A stretch of DNA of 64,000 nt from an uncultured Desulfobacter sp. Lineage in GTDB: Bacteria; Desulfobacterota; Desulfobacteria; Desulfobacterales; Desulfobacteraceae. The DNA lies in NCBI RefSeq assembly GCF_963665355.1, contig NZ_OY762229.1, forward strand, positions 4,278,001-4,342,000, read 5' to 3'. The translations under genes were made by a program, and so were the position numbers. The notes under the pieces were generated by a model, which saw only the letters and a program-made list of their open reading frames with translations, was not told the DNA's origin and made no database searches. How positions within the stretch are numbered: the stretch's first letter is position 1; every line of letters starts with the position of its first letter. Positions 55,336-64,000 of this stretch are shown in pieces.

Positions 55336-55477
55336 GATATTAACCTCATCACATTAAAATTGTCGGAAGGATAATATCAGTTTATCGTTAAGTAAAGTTT
55401 ATAATTTTAAAGTAATACTTAAGAAATACTTAAGAATAATGTCGGATCTCATCTGAATTATTCTCATCTGAACTATT

Positions 55478-56362
55478 CTAATCTAAATTATTTGTTTCTC
55501 GGCACATCTCTTCCAAGATCAATTTCAAAATCCCATGCTTAGGATGTTGGCGTTTCTGATAAAGCCCCACTCGACGTATCAACTGTGGGTGCCCTAAAGG
55601 AATCAGGCTGAATTGTTTTTTGACCCTTTTGAGACGCTTGTTGCTAAGCGGAACAACCGTAATCCCAAGCCCTTGTTCCACAAGGCTCAAGGCTGCCTCA
55701 CAAGTGTCGAATTCCATAATGTCCTTTGGCCTGATGCCACGTTGTATCAGGTATGCTTCAATCATAGTCCCGGCCCAGGCAGTACGGTCAAAGCGAACAA
55801 AAGGAAATTCGCGGAATAAAGTTTCCTCACTATGAACAGAAGTGCCTTTCGGTGCAGCAATATAGAAATGTTCAGTATCGTACGCCACCCACTGGCACGT
55901 AGAAGGGATTTGTTTGATCGGCTCCGTAATTAACGCACCATCCAGGTCGTCTTCCTCAATCCTCTTGGCAAGCTCAGCTGAAAGGCTGCAAAACAACCTG
56001 ATCCTCAGATGTTTATGGTTACTTTGTAATCGAGCCAATACGGTTGGCAGTGGACCAGTCACTACCGTATGAACGGCTCCGAGGGACAACTCTCCTGCAA
56101 TGGCGTCATCCGGATGTAACTCTTCATGCAGTCCATCAAACAAGCCAATAATTTCCTGTGCTCGCTCAACAGCAAGTCGGCCACTTGCGTTGATTTTAGG
56201 TTTGCGCCCATCCCGGTTAAAAAGAGCCGTACCTAACTCCTCTTCCAGATTTTTAATCTGCAGGCTCACAGCAGCTTGAGTCAGGCCAAGGTGCTCCGCA
56301 GCTGCGACAAAGCTGCCTTTATGGGAAATTGCAATTAGCGTTCGCAGTGCGCGTAGAGACAT
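55478..56362 (-). CDS. LysR family transcriptional regulator
   Basis: A 294-residue protein. The N-terminal winged helix has LRALRTLIAISHKGSFVAAA and LGLTQAAVSLQIKNLEEELG, the LysR HTH. The effector domain follows (about 90-290; LGAVHTVVTGPLPTVLARL). It lies just upstream of the AEC transporter gene, same strand, which it may regulate. The 142-bp gap after it is AT-rich and includes repeated ATTCTCATCTGAA-like sequence (55456-55485). Confidence 0.92.
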   Translation of the reverse strand: MSLRALRTLIAISHKGSFVAAAEHLGLTQAAVSLQIKNLEEELGTALFNRDGRKPKINASGRLAVERAQEIIGLFDGLHEELHPDDAIAGELSLGAVHTVVTGPLPTVLARLQSNHKHLRIRLFCSLSAELAKRIEEDDLDGALITEPIKQIPSTCQWVAYDTEHFYIAAPKGTSVHSEETLFREFPFVRFDRTAWAGTMIEAYLIQRGIRPKDIMEFDTCEAALSLVEQGLGITVVPLSNKRLKRVKKQFSLIPLGHPQLIRRVGLYQKRQHPKHGILKLILEEMCRETNNLD

Positions 56363-56596
56363 CGAAAAGTCCTTTTTATTTATTAAATTTACAATTAGGG
56401 GGCTCCATTAAACATTTGCTACACATTCCACCCCTCCACCCCAGAGGCTTTGTTAACAAAATGATATAATAAGAGAAAGTCAATTTCCACCGTCCAGAAG
56501 AATAGCGTGTGATTTCATCAAAATTTGGGGAGGGTAAAAACGTAGATAGTTGCTGTCTGTAAAAAATAAGTGTTGGATTTGGACCGGGAATTGTAA

Positions 56597-56625
56597 TTGA
56601 CGCTGATTAACTTTTGAGCTAGAAT
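56597..56625 (+). promoter_or_regulatory. Predicted sigma-70 promoter for pyruvate kinase
   Basis: TTGACG (56597-56602), a 17-bp spacer and TAGAAT (56620-56625), 110 bp before the gene. Apart from this and a short CCGGTGCTGTTGCCGG palindrome near 56695, the 372-bp gap after the LysR start holds nothing recognisable. Confidence 0.6.
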
Positions 56626-56734
56626 ACTTACCTGATAATAAAACGGTTTTTTGCCTTAATCCTCATACCATCTAATTCCCCCATTAAATTTTTCCGGTGC
56701 TGTTGCCGGATTACAAAATATTTATCATGGCATT

Positions 56735-58186
56735 ATGCCGAAAGAGAGGTCTGCTTTGAAGAGGCGTAAAACAAAAATTGTAGCTACCATATCCAACTTG
56801 AACTGTTCGGTTGAGTTTATTGAAACCCTTTATAAGGCCGGGATGAACGTGGTTCGTTTGAATACCGCCCATATGACCCATGATGATGCCAAAAAAGTTA
56901 TTGAAAATACCCGCAAGGTATCGGACAAGATCGCTATTCTTTTAGATACCAAAGGTCCTGAAATCAGAACCTGTGACGCCGAAACGCCACTCTCCGTCGT
57001 TCATGGGGATTCCATTCGCATTACAGGAAAGGCCGGCGGAATTTCCAAGGATGACATAATTTACGTATCATACCCGCATTTTGCCAAGGATGTTCCGGTT
57101 GGTTCTTCCATTCTCATTGATGACGGATGCATTGCCCTGAAAGTGACTGACAAGGCCGATGGCCATTTAATCTGTTTTGTTGAAAATGACGGGGTGATTT
57201 ATCCCAGGAAGAGTATTAACATCCCATCGGTTCATGTCAAACTTCCCGCCCTAAGTGACAAGGATAAGGGATTTATTGCCTTTGCCGCAGATCAGGAACT
57301 TGATTTTATTGCCCACTCCTTTGTGCGTAATAAAGAGGATGTTTTGGCGGTTAAAGACATTCTTGATGAAAAAAAATCCTCCATTAAGATTATTGCCAAG
57401 ATTGAAAATGCCCAGGGTGTTGATAATCTCAGGGAAATTATAAAATATGCCTATGGGGTGATGGTGGCCAGGGGGGATTTAGCCGTCGAAATTCCAACTG
57501 AAAAAATTCCGTTGATTCAAAAGGATATAGTCCAGACCTGCATTGAACTTCGAAGTCCGGTTATAGTGGCCACCCAGATGCTGCATTCCATGATCAATTC
57601 ACCACGGCCCACAAGGGCTGAGGTTTCTGATGTTGCCAATGCCTGCTTAGATCATGTTGATGCCCTTATGCTGTCAGGCGAGACTGCCAACGGCAAATAT
57701 CCTAAAGAAGCGGTGGAGACCATGGCAAGAATTGCCCAGGAGGTCGAGTTAAAAAGAAGCTCATTCATTGACGTTCCTTATTCGAGTGACGACAAACTGA
57801 CAGACTATCTTGCCAAGGCTGCAGTGAAGTCTTCCCTGCGGTTAAACACCAGGGGGATTGTGGCGGATTCACTTTCCGGGAAAACTATTCTGGCTTTGGC
57901 TGCCTACCGTGGGGACAGCCCTATTTTCGCCCAGGTTTACGACAGAAAAGTGATGCGCAGGCTATCTTTGTCCTTTGGCGTCTTTCCGGACTACATACCT
58001 TTAGGGACCAACTCAAGGGAGTCTGTGGTAAACTCCATCTGCCGTTTAATCAAAGACCAGAATTTCAGCGATGACGACCTGATTATTGTTCTTGCCGGCA
58101 GTTTCGGACCTGAACGGGGTGCCTCTTTCATTGAAATCAGTAATGCGAAAAATTTCAGTGACCAGTGTGCATTGACGCTGGGGTAA
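56735..58186 (+). CDS. pyk: Pyruvate kinase
   Basis: A 483-residue glycolytic enzyme making pyruvate and ATP from phosphoenolpyruvate. RRKTKIVATISNLNCSVEFI opens the barrel. MNVVRLNTAHMTHDDA is the R-x-N metal and ATP region (S replaced by T at RLN-T). LLDTKGPEIRTC follows. IIAKIENAQGVDNL carries the catalytic lysine and glutamate, VMVARGDLAVEI the GDL motif, and PVIVATQMLHSMINSPRPTRAEVSDVAN is split by the active-site threonine. The C-terminal effector domain is complete. Confidence 0.94.
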   Translation: MPKERSALKRRKTKIVATISNLNCSVEFIETLYKAGMNVVRLNTAHMTHDDAKKVIENTRKVSDKIAILLDTKGPEIRTCDAETPLSVVHGDSIRITGKAGGISKDDIIYVSYPHFAKDVPVGSSILIDDGCIALKVTDKADGHLICFVENDGVIYPRKSINIPSVHVKLPALSDKDKGFIAFAADQELDFIAHSFVRNKEDVLAVKDILDEKKSSIKIIAKIENAQGVDNLREIIKYAYGVMVARGDLAVEIPTEKIPLIQKDIVQTCIELRSPVIVATQMLHSMINSPRPTRAEVSDVANACLDHVDALMLSGETANGKYPKEAVETMARIAQEVELKRSSFIDVPYSSDDKLTDYLAKAAVKSSLRLNTRGIVADSLSGKTILALAAYRGDSPIFAQVYDRKVMRRLSLSFGVFPDYIPLGTNSRESVVNSICRLIKDQNFSDDDLIIVLAGSFGPERGASFIEISNAKNFSDQCALTLG

Positions 58187-58235
58187 AAAAATAAGCAAAT
58201 TTCTTAAATTTTTGTTCAATGAGCTTTTGCACCGC

Positions 58236-58265
58236 GTGAACGGCTTCGTTTAACGGGCCGTTCAC
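58236..58265. terminator. Hairpin between convergent pyk and megasynthase genes
   Basis: GTGAACGGC (58236-58244) pairs exactly with GCCGTTCAC (58257-58265), 12-base loop. It lies between convergent stop codons at 58186 and 58280. No T-run adjoins, so its terminator role is tentative. Confidence 0.45.
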
Positions 58266-58279
58266 TCACCACGGACCTG

Positions 58280-61200
58280 TCATGACGGGTGGGACAGTTT
58301 TTTAACTTTTTTTAAATCCGTCGTATTGGTTAATGCCTGTAAAAAGAAACAGAAATTTTTCATTTCATATATGCAGATTCCATCCACACACAGGGTGCCG
58401 TCTGCTGTTGCACTGCAGCCTGTTTCATCCATGGTGCAGGCGCTTATATGGGCCTGGACAACAATTTTTGAATTGCTTTGGATAATTTGTCCCCGGTATG
58501 TCCATTCATGGTCATGGTTTTCAAGAATTGCCGGGGCAAACTGTGCCGGGTCAAGATCAAATTTTTTGACCAGAAAAAATCTCATCAACTGAAGGAATGA
58601 TTCAATGCCTAAGGAGCCCGGGCAGACCGGGTCTTGGTAAAAATGGGCATGAAAGAACCACTCATCAGGATCAACAACCTTTTCACCCTGAATCACCCCC
58701 TGGCCGTGCAACCCAGATTCAAAATCAAGGAATGTAATTTTATCTATCATTCTCAAGGTTTTTCCCGGCATCCCCGTATTGGGCCCGATGGTTTGATCTT
58801 CCGGGGTTAAGGGCGCATGATCTTCAAGTAGTATTTCAGATTGAGAGCCATTTTGTTCTATTTCCATAAAGGCATGGGGTTTTCTGATGCCCACTTGCTT
58901 GGATAAGGCATCCGACGTAAAGAAACCAAAATTTGTGGTGCCTTTGTAAACGGATTCCCCTTTGTTTTGCACATCCATATCAAAATTCTGGATAATCATT
59001 CCACCGGCCCTGGAAACTTCGGTCATCCTGACACGGATTGTAACTATACCGGAGGTCCGGGTCAGATTTCTGATGAGCCTGGCCTTACCCCCAAGATTTC
59101 TGAAATGCAGACGCTCTTGGCTGATAAGGGCTGCGCCACCGTAGGCCGCAAGCCAGCCACAGGGTTGAAGGGCCACTTCAAGCAGAATACAAAAAGGCAT
59201 GGTATCGCTGTGGTTGGCGGCAAAATACCAGGCGTCTTTGTCAATTTTGTAGGTGCTTTCTATCCATCCCCCGGGTGCGGTTTTCCAGGCCGGGTGGTCT
59301 GCCTTTGTTACCGCATCCATAAAAAAGTAGGGCGGTCTTGGAAGTCTTGCAATTTCGCGCTCTTTATCAAAAATTTTATAGGGTTCACCAAAGGCGTCGG
59401 ATGGATTTCCCTGGGCAAAGGCTAAAATTTTGTCCCGGTCAAATAAAGGCTTGGGTTTAAATTTATCGTGCAATCCTGAATCCATGATGGCTTCAAATCC
59501 CATCATGCTGGCCACAACCGTGTTGCTATCATCTGTTATGCTGTCATCAAGGAATGTAAAATATCCTTTGATTTTGTGCTGATCCTGGTGGTTGACCGTA
59601 AATACGATTCTGATCGGATGCCCGTGTTCTCTGGGAAAGCTTTTAAAAATTCGTAAATTTTCAAAGCCGGCAGGCAGGCATACCTGTCCGCAATTATGGA
59701 AGGTCCACAAAATTGCCGACTGGAAGGCCGCATCCATAACCATGGGGTCCATGGTCCATTGTTTTGCATGGGGCGTTTTATACCAGGCACTGATATCGGG
59801 TGCCGTGGTTGTCAATACTTCAATTCCCTTTGGGGACACCCCGCAGATTTCAGAAATGCATTGAAGGGCACCTTCATGGAATAGAATGGTGTCGTAGGCC
59901 TGATCCGTACTTAATCCATAGGGTTCAAGGTTCAGGGATGCTGGTTGTGATAATACCGGGGGTGGGGGAAGGGTGTCTGTTAATAGTACTTGAGCCCCGG
60001 CATGGCGAATTGGTAATACGTTTTTACCCGAAGAGGTAATACGACCTGGTGCAAAAAGCTGATGATCTCTGGTGGTGCATTTCCCTATATCCACCTGGAC
60101 AACAGTTTTGTCATTGCCCGGCAGAATCCCTTTGAGAAGATGCATATTTTCCATTCCGGCAAACTGCAGGCCCGGATTGTTTTTTCCGGCACCGCAGGCC
60201 AAAAGATCAATCATTAAGGCCAGTGGAACAACCGGTTCATTGTTGATTTTATGGTCTTTAATAATGCAACTGTCCAGGCTGCTGAAGGTCTGGGTCAGGG
60301 CTTTATTCATGACGGCAGAGGGTTCTTCCCCTTTAGAGGAGAGTTCTCCCCCCACAACAACTTCAATGCAGGATCCGTCGGCATTGCCCATTTCCGCAAT
60401 CATCTGCCGGGCACCGGCCTGGATGGGTATCAGCTCAATCCGGCGTTTTTTAAATTCGCGTTTCAGGGCGTCCGTGACCATGCCGCCGTCCCAGGGTCCC
60501 CAGTTTATAGATATGGCACGGCAATGGGGATGGGTGAGTTGCCGGGCCTGGGCGATTTTATTCAAAACTTCGTTGGCCATGGCGTAATCGCATTGGCCGG
60601 TGTTTCCAAATCTTGCCGCCACCGATGAAAACATAACAAGATACTTGAGTTTGCTTTGATCCACAGAGGAAAGAAGCTCAAACAGACCGTTAATTTTGGT
60701 TTCAAACACGTTTTTAAACTGATCAGGTGTTTTTTCACAGATCAATTTATCTTCAAGAACCCCTGCGCCATGAATCAGGGCCGTTACAGGACCCAGCTGC
60801 CGGGTTACTTTTTTCATGGTGGAGTTGACAAGGTCTTTATCCCGGATGTCCACACAGTAATAGGCAACCTCATTGCCCCAGGTCTGAATACGTTCAAGGT
60901 TGGCTTTAATGTCCCGGTTCGAGGCAAAATGGCGATATTGTTCTTCTACGCCGGCAGGTGTGGGTTTTTCTTTTCCAAAGGCATTGGCAAAGATGGCCTG
61001 TTTCATTTGGGACGGCGTATCCATGCCTTGGAGCCATGCAGGTTCCTCAAAAGGCGGTTTGGATCTGCCGAAAAGTGCTATTTTAGGCTGGCACTGCCTG
61101 GCAAGGGCAATGGCACATTCGGCCGTAACGCCCCGGGCCCCGCCTGAAATCACAACAACATCGGTTTTGTCCAGGCAAATGTTCACGGGCTCGCTGACTG

Positions 61201-61882
61201 GTTTGGATGCAAGTTCAGGGATATAACAGTGCGCACGGTCAAGCCCCATTTCCACGGCCCCCCGGGTCATCATCAGTGCCACAGCTTCTTCAGCATTCTT
61301 TTTTATGATTTTTTGATCAAACGGCAGATCCAGGGCCCGGCACAGAACCGATTTCCATTCAAGGGCCGCTGTTTTGGCAAGGCCTGCCATGCCGCCGTAA
61401 ACGGGGCTGACTTGTGTTTCAAAATTTTTAAACCCAAAGCCGCCGCCAAGAAAGCTGACACAGGCCATGAAACTGCCGCCATCCCTGGCGCTGGTGGCCA
61501 GGTAGGGTCCGTTTTTGGATGCAATTTCAAATGCCGTTAACAGAAACTGACCGGCCAAATCATCATCGCCGGGTTGATTGAAGGTGTCCGGTATAAGAAC
61601 GAGTCCTGCAGCATCGGGCAGATCCGGAATGTTTTGCGGGGACGCATCAATAATCCGGGCGGCAAGTTTAAGTTTTTTAAATTCTTTTTCAAATGCTTCG
61701 GCAATGCCGGAACCATCCCGTGTCAGGTAAATGGTTTTACCTGACGGAATGTGAATTTTTGCCCCATTATAAAAACGGACCTGATGGGTGGGGAAGGCTG
61801 AGAGAACAACCTCCTGCCGGCCCAGTGTTTTTACTTGTGTTTCTTGGGCCCGTCCGGGATCAGTTAAGGGGTCATGCGAAGT
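58280..61882 (-). CDS. PfaA-like megasynthase, downstream part: KR, PKS-type DH, two FabA-like DHs (needs frameshift)
   Basis: About 1200 residues in a frame open to the A10 run, read by -1 slippage. The first start-like codon in this frame is TTG 61558, inside the domain. A non-catalytic Rossmann half precedes the ketoreductase: VVVISGGARGVTAECAIALA (NADP loop) at about 240, MFSSVAARFG and CDYAMANEVL (Ser, Tyr). A PKS-type dehydratase follows with DHKINNEPVVPLAL, where the usual HxxxGxxxxP has Asn for Gly, and DPMVMDAAFQSA. Two FabA-like dehydratase domains close the protein: DAWYFAANHSDTMPFCILLE and WFFHAHFYQDPVCPGSLGIE. The C-terminal DHs are usually on PfaC, so the order here is unusual. 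It converges on pyk. Confidence 0.8.
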   Translation of the reverse strand, partial: TSHDPLTDPGRAQETQVKTLGRQEVVLSAFPTHQVRFYNGAKIHIPSGKTIYLTRDGSGIAEAFEKEFKKLKLAARIIDASPQNIPDLPDAAGLVLIPDTFNQPGDDDLAGQFLLTAFEIASKNGPYLATSARDGGSFMACVSFLGGGFGFKNFETQVSPVYGGMAGLAKTAALEWKSVLCRALDLPFDQKIIKKNAEEAVALMMTRGAVEMGLDRAHCYIPELASKPVSEPVNICLDKTDVVVISGGARGVTAECAIALARQCQPKIALFGRSKPPFEEPAWLQGMDTPSQMKQAIFANAFGKEKPTPAGVEEQYRHFASNRDIKANLERIQTWGNEVAYYCVDIRDKDLVNSTMKKVTRQLGPVTALIHGAGVLEDKLICEKTPDQFKNVFETKINGLFELLSSVDQSKLKYLVMFSSVAARFGNTGQCDYAMANEVLNKIAQARQLTHPHCRAISINWGPWDGGMVTDALKREFKKRRIELIPIQAGARQMIAEMGNADGSCIEVVVGGELSSKGEEPSAVMNKALTQTFSSLDSCIIKDHKINNEPVVPLALMIDLLACGAGKNNPGLQFAGMENMHLLKGILPGNDKTVVQVDIGKCTTRDHQLFAPGRITSSGKNVLPIRHAGAQVLLTDTLPPPPVLSQPASLNLEPYGLSTDQAYDTILFHEGALQCISEICGVSPKGIEVLTTTAPDISAWYKTPHAKQWTMDPMVMDAAFQSAILWTFHNCGQVCLPAGFENLRIFKSFPREHGHPIRIVFTVNHQDQHKIKGYFTFLDDSITDDSNTVVASMMGFEAIMDSGLHDKFKPKPLFDRDKILAFAQGNPSDAFGEPYKIFDKEREIARLPRPPYFFMDAVTKADHPAWKTAPGGWIESTYKIDKDAWYFAANHSDTMPFCILLEVALQPCGWLAAYGGAALISQERLHFRNLGGKARLIRNLTRTSGIVTIRVRMTEVSRAGGMIIQNFDMDVQNKGESVYKGTTNFGFFTSDALSKQVGIRKPHAFMEIEQNGSQSEILLEDHAPLTPEDQTIGPNTGMPGKTLRMIDKITFLDFESGLHGQGVIQGEKVVDPDEWFFHAHFYQDPVCPGSLGIESFLQLMRFFLVKKFDLDPAQFAPAILENHDHEWTYRGQIIQSNSKIVVQAHISACTMDETGCSATADGTLCVDGICIYEMKNFCFFLQALTNTTDLKKVKKLSHPS

Positions 61883-64000
61883 TTTTTTTTTGTGGCTTCT
61901 TTGGAAACCTTTGTCTGTCCAGGTGTTAAATAATTTACGATGTCGGCTATTGTTTTCAGACTGCCCATGTCATCCGGCGATAATGCCCTGGATTCAGGCT
62001 GTTCCTGTTCAAGCCGGGATAAAATTTCAACCCGTTTGATGGAGTCTATGCCAAGATCCGATTCAAGATTCATTCCGGGTTCGAGCATCTCTTTGGGGAA
62101 GCCTGTTAATTCACTGATGATATTGACCAGAATGCCAAGGGTGTTTTGGGCGGGACGATTGTTTTTGGGCTCATGGACAACAGGGACTGCGGTTTGTTTT
62201 ACCACCGGGGCAGGAGCCTGGTCGGTTTCAACAGCCGCACAGATATCTGCCAGGGTTTTAACTGATCCCAGGCTTTGTGCCGATACCGCTTCATTGCCGG
62301 GAAAAGCTTTTTCAAGTTCCGATATGATCTCAACCTTTTTGATGGAATCAATACCAAGGTCCGATTCAATATTCATTTCAGGTTCCAGCATCTCCACCGG
62401 AAAGCCTGTTAATCGGCTGACAATGTCAAACAGGACATTTTTCACTGCCGGGACAGGGGAGGGCGGGGTTGGATTCGGCACCGCTGTCGGCTGTGGTTGC
62501 TGGATGTTTACGGGTTTCGGTTGAGGTGCTGCTTTTTGCACTGGTGCTGCTGCCGCCGGGACAGGTTCAGGTATTTGGACCTGTTGGTAAGGCATGGCCT
62601 GGACAGGGGCCGGCGGTTGAATCACAGGATTCGCCGGAGCCTGGACAAACACCTGTCCACGGGTTTGTGACATAAGGGCGGCCAGGGCGTTACTCGCCTG
62701 GGCCTGGGTTTCCAGAAACTTCTCATGGGCCCGGGCAGTCTGGGCCTGGAGCTGCTGTATGGCATTGAGTCCCTGGACTAGGATATCCGGATTTGCCGGA
62801 ATCTGATGTCCTGTCACAAACTGGTTTGAATTTGAGGTTGTTATGGATGGGGATGCCTTAAATTCAGGGTGTGGAAAAGATGTCATGGTTTTTCCTTGTG
62901 TGGTGAATGTCTGTTGGATTGAACCTGTTGTATAAACAGACGATTGTTGTACGTTTTTTTCGTTTTTGGGCTGTTGGCCTGCAAGGAACTGTGACGGCTG
63001 AACAGGGGTGTTAACGGGTGTCTGTTCCGCCTGTTTTTTTTCAGGAAAAGTTGTCTCAGAAAGGCTCATTTTAGGTGTCGGGGGCTTTGGATTGGCCCCG
63101 TTGAGCATGATAACAAGCTTTTTAGGTTCAGGACGTGTTGCGTCCTCTTCCCAGGCAGAAAGATCCACAGGATGACCCGCGGCTGCAATGGCGCATAATC
63201 CCACAGCCAAATCCTGGATACCACTATTTTTCCCCGCTGATTTACCCATTGACTTATCCAGGGCAATGGTTTGTACATCCTGATCTTTTAAAATGGATTT
63301 AGCAAGACTGCACAGAACGGATTTGGGCCCGATCTCCACAAAGGTATCAACGCCTTGTTCATGCATCTGTTTGATGTTGCCGATAAAATCCACCGGGTGC
63401 ATCAACTGCTGTCCCAACAGATCCTGGGCCTGGGCCGGATCGCCAGGGTAGGGTGAACCGGTGGTATTGGATAATACTTTTATAGGAGTCGGTGTGACGG
63501 CCGCTTTCCGGGTCAATTCATTAAACGGGGCTGCGGCATCTGCCACCAGGCGGCTGTGAAAGGCTGCGGCCACCGGCAGTTTAATGGCCCGCATTCTGCG
63601 GATTTTACAGATCTCCTCTGCTTTGAGGATGTGCCGGGTTTCCCCGGATAACACACCCTGGGACAGGCTGTTTCGATTGGCCAGAACAAGATCAAGTTTT
63701 TCCTCTTCAATGAGGGCTTCGATTTTTTCAATGGGTGCCTGAATCGCAAGCATGCTGCCGGAATCACCGGCACTTTGGCCGGCTTTGGCCATGAAGTTGC
63801 CCCGGGCGGCCGAAAGTTCAAGACAGGTTTTAGCATCAATCCAGCCGGCGGCATATAAAGCACACAACTCTCCGTAACTGTGGCCGCAGGTCATGTGGGG
63901 CACCACCTTGAACCGGGAAAGGATTTCCAGCATGGCCAGGGAGACGGTACCAATGGCCGGTTGGGCAATGCGGGTCTGGCGCAGGGCTTCCTCGGCTGCT
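61864..64000 (-). CDS. pfaA: PfaA-like megasynthase, upstream part: AT and two ACP domains (partial at window edge)
   Basis: Open from the window end; the reading before the first in-frame Met (63933) still matches an acyltransferase (RIAQPAIGTVSLAM), so the gene starts beyond 64000 and should include a KS there. AT domain: CGHSYGELCALYAAG (GHSxG) near the start and AAAFHSRLVADA with the catalytic His. A Pro/Gln/Ala-rich linker of about 200 residues follows. Two ACPs, about 80 residues each, carry LGIDSIKK and LGIDSIKR with the phosphopantetheine serine (DSI). PfaA proteins of PUFA synthases have KS-AT-ACPn-KR. Here the frame ends just after the second ACP at the A10 run; the KR lies in the next frame. 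No PPTase gene is in the window. Confidence 0.85.
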   Translation of the reverse strand, partial: AAEEALRQTRIAQPAIGTVSLAMLEILSRFKVVPHMTCGHSYGELCALYAAGWIDAKTCLELSAARGNFMAKAGQSAGDSGSMLAIQAPIEKIEALIEEEKLDLVLANRNSLSQGVLSGETRHILKAEEICKIRRMRAIKLPVAAAFHSRLVADAAAPFNELTRKAAVTPTPIKVLSNTTGSPYPGDPAQAQDLLGQQLMHPVDFIGNIKQMHEQGVDTFVEIGPKSVLCSLAKSILKDQDVQTIALDKSMGKSAGKNSGIQDLAVGLCAIAAAGHPVDLSAWEEDATRPEPKKLVIMLNGANPKPPTPKMSLSETTFPEKKQAEQTPVNTPVQPSQFLAGQQPKNEKNVQQSSVYTTGSIQQTFTTQGKTMTSFPHPEFKASPSITTSNSNQFVTGHQIPANPDILVQGLNAIQQLQAQTARAHEKFLETQAQASNALAALMSQTRGQVFVQAPANPVIQPPAPVQAMPYQQVQIPEPVPAAAAPVQKAAPQPKPVNIQQPQPTAVPNPTPPSPVPAVKNVLFDIVSRLTGFPVEMLEPEMNIESDLGIDSIKKVEIISELEKAFPGNEAVSAQSLGSVKTLADICAAVETDQAPAPVVKQTAVPVVHEPKNNRPAQNTLGILVNIISELTGFPKEMLEPGMNLESDLGIDSIKRVEILSRLEQEQPESRALSPDDMGSLKTIADIVNYLTPGQTKVSKEATKKKLRMTP
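61882..61891 (-). other. A10 slippery run joining two frames of the megasynthase gene
   Basis: On the coding strand ACA-AAA-AAA-AAA-CTT. The upstream frame ends nine codons later (LRMTP then TAA at 61866-61864). A -1 shift, or one extra A in the mRNA, continues into the KR-encoding frame as KKK-TSHDPLTDPG. Runs of nine or more A are known sites of ribosomal or RNA-polymerase slippage; a sequencing or assembly indel is the main alternative. Confidence 0.7.

Overview
The window reads as a chromosomal segment of an anaerobic deltaproteobacterium (Desulfobacterota), most likely a Desulfobacteraceae-type sulfate reducer. This is inferred from gene content: PUFA-synthase-like megasynthase genes beside ole genes, a PrkA/YeaH/SpoVR operon, a Nif3 / zinc-ribbon / rnpB block, a PEP-CTERM protein and IS66 remnants. 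No rRNA or species marker is present, so genus is not called. No prophage or CRISPR array is visible.

Layout. 0-2.5 kb: polyamine genes (3' end of speD, speE), a GNAT acetyltransferase and a DUF2156 protein. 2.6-3.7 kb, minus strand: a flagellar-rod-like small protein and an HExxH protein. 4-12.9 kb: hisB, dnaG-rpoD, a CAT-anticodon tRNA with tRNA-Ile2 identity pairs, a Nif3-like gene, a zinc-ribbon coiled-coil gene, RNase P RNA, a protein with a C-terminal HPr domain, and ispD. 13-15.7 kb: a leaderless NMT1-like binding protein facing a scaffold-like protein with eleven DDLSxL motifs. 16-23.3 kb: an operon of two different PrkA-type AAA proteins flanking YeaH/DUF444 and SpoVR. 23.5-27.6 kb: a double-REC HD-GYP protein, HIT, sirtuin, an unknown and a rhomboid protease.

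27.6-36.2 kb holds a PfaC-type KS-CLF-DH-DH protein, overlapped by OleA, which overlaps OleB, followed by a small membrane protein and OleC. 58.3-64 kb (minus strand, running off the window) holds a PfaA-like megasynthase: AT, two ACPs, KR, PKS-type DH and FabA-like DHs. Its reading frame is broken at a run of ten A between the ACPs and the KR; the downstream frame has no start codon near the break. Together these suggest a polyketide-type fatty acid synthase feeding head-to-head condensation to a long unsaturated hydrocarbon. PfaB, PfaD and OleD are not in the window.

36-50 kb: a methyltransferase, a YkgJ protein, a hotdog thioesterase, a CBM9-like protein, an isochorismatase-like hydrolase, a secreted phosphoesterase ending in a dockerin next to a small cohesin-like PEP-CTERM protein (a candidate two-part surface complex), a pst phosphate transporter operon and a chemoreceptor. 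50-58 kb: an acyl-CoA dehydrogenase, a decayed IS66 element, a flavodoxin-ferredoxin protein, an AEC transporter, a LysR regulator and pyruvate kinase.

Six copies of a ~97-bp two-hairpin repeat lie between 23 and 54 kb, all in the same orientation, each just downstream of a stop codon. They match no family I can name. The repeat, the split megasynthase, the Pfa/Ole linkage and the cohesin-dockerin pair are the most interesting features.
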